A DNA stretch of 6,705 nt from Pseudomonadota bacterium (lineage in GTDB: Bacteria > Pseudomonadota > Gammaproteobacteria > Xanthomonadales > Xanthomonadaceae): contig JAHWKC010000130.1 in assembly GCA_019348095.1 (NCBI GenBank), positions 1-6,705 on the forward strand, read 5' to 3'. Made by a program: the position numbers and the translations under genes. Below, one piece after another: positions 4,449-6,705 of the stretch (position 1 is the first letter of the stretch; each line of letters starts with the position of its first letter). The notes under the pieces are model-generated. The model searched no databases and was not told where the DNA came from. It was given only the letters and a program-made list of their open reading frames with translations.

Positions 4449-6705
4449 TCAGATCGCAAGCGACTTGAGTTTGCGACGGCCGCCGTAGATCAGCGTCGCG
4501 ATGCCCCGCGAAGCCGACACCGCGGTGTACATCGAGGTGGCGATGCCCACAATCAGCGCGACCGCGAAGCCCTTGACCGGGCCGGTGCCGAAGGCGAACA
4601 GCGCCAGGCCCGCCAGGATCGCGGTGAGGTTGGCATCGACGATGGTGCCGACCGCCTTCTCGTAGCCGGCTGCGATCGCCGCACGCGGCGGCAGGCCGGC
4701 GCGCAGCTCCTCGCGGATGCGCTCGTTGATCAGCACGTTGGCATCGACCGAAAGCGCGACCGTCAAGGCGATACCGGCCAGCCCCGGCAGGGTCAGGGTG
4801 GCACCGAACATCGACATCACCGCCACCACCGCCAGCAGGTTGAGCAGCAGCGCGATGCAGGTGATCAGGCCGAACACGCGGTAGTAGACCAGGAAGAACA
4901 GCAGGGTGAACACGAACGAATAGAACACCGCCTTCATGCCGCGCTCGACGTTCTCCGCGCCCAGGCTGGGGCCGACCACGCGCTCCTCGACGAAGTCCAT
5001 CGGCGCGGCCAGCGAGCCCGAGCGCAGCAGCAGTGCCAGATCGGCGGCCTCGGCCATGCTGTCCAGGCCGGTTGTCTGGAATTCCCGGCCGAACACGCCG
5101 TTGATGTTGGCCACCGAGATGACCTCCCGGTTTACCCGCACCGAACGAACCTCCTCGCCGTTGACCATGCGTACCTCGGGCACGCGCTCGATGAACACCA
5201 CCGCCATCGGCTTGCCGACGCTCTGGCTGGTGAAGTCGAACATGCGCTGCCCGCCGGCATTGTTCAGCCGCACCGACACCGACGGCGAGCTGGTCTGCGG
5301 ATCGATCCCGGAGGTCGCCCCGACCAGCTGGTCTCCGGTGGCGATCACGCGCTTGTTGAGCAGTACCGGGATCGGATTCCCATCGGGGCCGAGACTGCGC
5401 CGGTAATAGATCTCCGCCTGCGGCGGCACCACGCCGCTGGTCACTGCGTCGTAGGGATTGCCCTCGACCACCGCGCGGTACTCCAGGGTCGCGGTGGCGC
5501 CGATGATGCGCTTGGCCTGCGCGGTGTCCTGCACGCCGGGCAACTGCACGACGATGCGATCGTCGCCCTGGCGCGTGATCACCGGCTCGGCCACGCCCAG
5601 CGCGTTGATGCGGTTGCGCAGCGTGCCCACGTTCTGCTCGATCGCGTCGGCGGCCATCTGCTGCAGCTCGGCATCCGGCACGCGCGCGGTAAGCGTGTTG
5701 CCCTGGGTGGACAGCTGCAGGGTCGGTTCGCTGGTCGCGATCAGATCACGTGCCTGATCAACCTGGCCGGCATCTGCGAGGGTGGCGATGACCGTGTTGT
5801 CCGGGCGGCGCTCGACCGACTGATAACGCACGCGGTTCTCGCGCAGCAGCACGCGCAGGTCCTCGGCAATGACGTCCAGGCGCTTGTCGAGCGCGGCGTC
5901 CTGGTCGACCTGCATGGTGAAGTGCACGCCACCCCGCAGATCCAGGCCGAGCGGCATCGAGGTCGCACCGAGCGCATTCAGCCAGTCCGGCACGGTCGAG
6001 GCCAGGTTCAACGCGACCACGTAGTCGTTGCCCAGTGCCGGACGCAGTGCGTCGGCGGCCACCACCTGGCTGGCAGGATCGGACAGGCGCACCAGCAGGT
6101 TGCCCTCGTCCAGTTCCACCGCTTTGGTGCCGACATCCGCCTCCTGCAGGAGCGACTCGACCCGCGCCAGCAGCACGTCCGCCAGCGCGGGTCGGGCCAA
6201 CGTGTAGGGGGGGTCCAGCAGCACCAGGTCGAAGGGTCCGTCGACGCGCGCCAGGGCCCCGGGGAGCTCGGCGGCGACGACGGTCACGCGGTCGGCGACC
6301 CCCGCCGTGTCCAGGTTGGTGCGAATGGCGGCCAGTGCCGGGCGAGCGCGCTCCACCAGGGTCGCGTGCGCCGCCCCGCGCGAGAGCGCCTCGATGGCCA
6401 GCGCGCCGGAGCCTGCGAACAGGTCCAGCACCCGGGCCCCGGGCAGGCGCGGCTGCACCCGCGCGGCGGCCTCGTAGGCGAGCGACTGCAGGTCGCGCGG
6501 CAGGGCCGGCGCGTTGGCGCGCAGGCGCTGCGCGGAGGCGCTGCCGTTCGTCGCGAGCAGCAGCGTGTTGAAGTCCTGCGACGGATCGCGCAGCACCGTG
6601 GGGAAGACGGCCGCCATCGTGGCGCCGAGAACGCTCTCGAGCTTCGTCGAGCCCGCCGGGTGGCCGGCGTTGACGACGACGACGCCGCCTGGGCGCAGGC
6701 GGTCG
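4449..6705 (-). CDS. secD: SecD lacking its normal N-terminus, in a chimeric frame open to the window edge
   Basis: SecD works with SecF in proton-driven protein export. From about 6170 down to the TGA at 4449-4451, some 570 residues are ordinary SecD: a P1 head region with LGLDLRGGVHF near 5950-5918, the rest of the large periplasmic domain, VVGPSLGAENVERG just before the membrane part, then five transmembrane helices including LSVDANVLINERIREEL and DANLTAILAGLALFAFGTGP, ending RRKLKSLAI. What is missing is the first roughly 40 residues, which hold TM1 and the start site. Upstream, the same frame continues as an RsmD-like piece and a spermidine synthase-like piece, both described separately, with no stop up to 6705. 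The first in-frame ATG from the window edge is at 6615-6617, but it lies inside the spermidine synthase-like part and is not a SecD start. SecD identity is near certain; the full-length fusion is probably an assembly artefact. Confidence 0.88.
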   Translation of the reverse strand, partial: DRLRPGGVVVVNAGHPAGSTKLESVLGATMAAVFPTVLRDPSQDFNTLLLATNGSASAQRLRANAPALPRDLQSLAYEAAARVQPRLPGARVLDLFAGSGALAIEALSRGAAHATLVERARPALAAIRTNLDTAGVADRVTVVAAELPGALARVDGPFDLVLLDPPYTLARPALADVLLARVESLLQEADVGTKAVELDEGNLLVRLSDPASQVVAADALRPALGNDYVVALNLASTVPDWLNALGATSMPLGLDLRGGVHFTMQVDQDAALDKRLDVIAEDLRVLLRENRVRYQSVERRPDNTVIATLADAGQVDQARDLIATSEPTLQLSTQGNTLTARVPDAELQQMAADAIEQNVGTLRNRINALGVAEPVITRQGDDRIVVQLPGVQDTAQAKRIIGATATLEYRAVVEGNPYDAVTSGVVPPQAEIYYRRSLGPDGNPIPVLLNKRVIATGDQLVGATSGIDPQTSSPSVSVRLNNAGGQRMFDFTSQSVGKPMAVVFIERVPEVRMVNGEEVRSVRVNREVISVANINGVFGREFQTTGLDSMAEAADLALLLRSGSLAAPMDFVEERVVGPSLGAENVERGMKAVFYSFVFTLLFFLVYYRVFGLITCIALLLNLLAVVAVMSMFGATLTLPGLAGIALTVALSVDANVLINERIREELRAGLPPRAAIAAGYEKAVGTIVDANLTAILAGLALFAFGTGPVKGFAVALIVGIATSMYTAVSASRGIATLIYGGRRKLKSLAI
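6180..6440 (-). other. Fragment of an RsmD-like 16S rRNA (guanine-N2) methyltransferase, truncated at both ends
   Basis: About 87 codons in the secD frame encode a Rossmann-type methyltransferase core. ARVLDLFAGSGALAIEALSR is the S-adenosylmethionine site in the form typical of RsmD, LVERARPALAAIRTNL follows, and FDLVLLDPPY carries the DPPY motif of N-methyltransferases. RsmD methylates G966 of 16S rRNA and is normally about 180-200 residues long, so the N-terminal RNA-binding start and the C-terminal strands are absent here. Wording such as RGAAHATLVERARPALAAIRTNL resembles actinobacterial RsmD as I recall it, which would be foreign to the rest of the window. I see no functional unit; it is a piece joined in frame to its neighbours. 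Confidence 0.7.
6426..6705 (-). other. C-terminal fragment of a spermidine synthase-like protein, open at the window edge
   Basis: The frame reads from the edge as DRLRPGGVVVVNAGHPAGS, then an FPTVLRDPSQDFNTLLLAT stretch, a LRANAPALPRDLQ stretch and finally RVQPRLPGARVL. This is the order seen in the C-terminal part of bacterial spermidine synthase-like (aminopropyltransferase-fold) proteins, many of them actinobacterial: a 'LRPGGVVVVN' strand, an 'FP.V..DP..D.NTLL.A' block, and then '(G)GRVLTDDRAPVE' near the end. Here the sequence switches at GARVL into the RsmD motif DLFAGSG, so the expected DDRAPVE ending is missing. All five Thr codons in this part are ACG, while the first four Thr codons of the SecD part are ACC, which suggests a different source genome. 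The family call is from memory of the pattern and is moderately sure. Confidence 0.6.

Noticed and set aside
4433..4459. SecF start nine residues further upstream
   Set aside because: It would overlap secD by 11 bp, lacks the GGGAG site in the right place, and adds residues not found in usual SecF N-termini.
6035..6571. Plus-strand open frame of 178 codons
   Set aside because: It is extremely Arg-, Pro- and Ala-rich and antisense to the recognisable methyltransferase and SecD sequence.
6180..6705. A genuine new SecD fusion with an N-terminal methyltransferase domain
   Set aside because: Both upstream pieces are truncated within their folds, the SecD anchor is lost, and the joins fall at possible shared short sequences at the window end. 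An artefact is the simpler reading, although raw reads are needed to settle it.

Overview
The window comes from a high-GC gammaproteobacterium, most likely of the family Xanthomonadaceae (Lysobacter, Luteimonas or Stenotrophomonas relatives). This rests on the SecD, SecF and SuhB protein sequences, the neighbouring divergent trmJ and suhB genes, and intergenic repeats that begin with GTAG, a type known from Stenotrophomonas and its relatives. The species call is inference.

Layout from left to right. Positions 1-151 (minus) hold the first 50 codons of a membrane-anchored protein, probably a signalling protein, cut by the window edge. Its start overlaps the stop of the next gene as ATGA. Positions 148-1095 (minus) encode an exported PhnD-like solute-binding protein that probably starts at TTG. 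A 121-bp gap follows and carries a strong hairpin with a GCAA loop. Positions 1217-1990 (minus) are trmJ, a tRNA 2'-O-methyltransferase. After a 102-bp divergent gap, suhB (plus) fills 2093-2920. Positions 2926-3415 are an array of two kinds of paired REP-like palindromes, alternating A-B-A-B-A-B between the convergent 3' ends of suhB and secF. Positions 3434-4432 (minus) are secF and 4449 to about 6170 (minus) are most of secD. The two are 16 bp apart and form the usual secDF operon.

The right end is abnormal. The secD reading frame does not begin with its normal membrane anchor. It runs without a stop to the window edge through a piece of an RsmD-like 16S rRNA methyltransferase (about 6180-6440) and then the C-terminal part of a spermidine synthase-like protein (about 6426-6705). 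Each fragment meets the next at a place where the two families could share a short sequence, and codon choice changes across the junctions. An assembly chimera at a contig end is the simplest explanation. A real rearrangement would have removed the first transmembrane helix of SecD.

The genes do mostly housekeeping work: protein export (SecD, SecF), tRNA modification (TrmJ) and an inositol monophosphatase-family protein tied to ribosomal RNA transcription (SuhB). The left end is probably a small sensory unit, with a periplasmic binding protein translationally coupled to a membrane protein. I see no tRNA, rRNA, CRISPR array, transposase or prophage gene.
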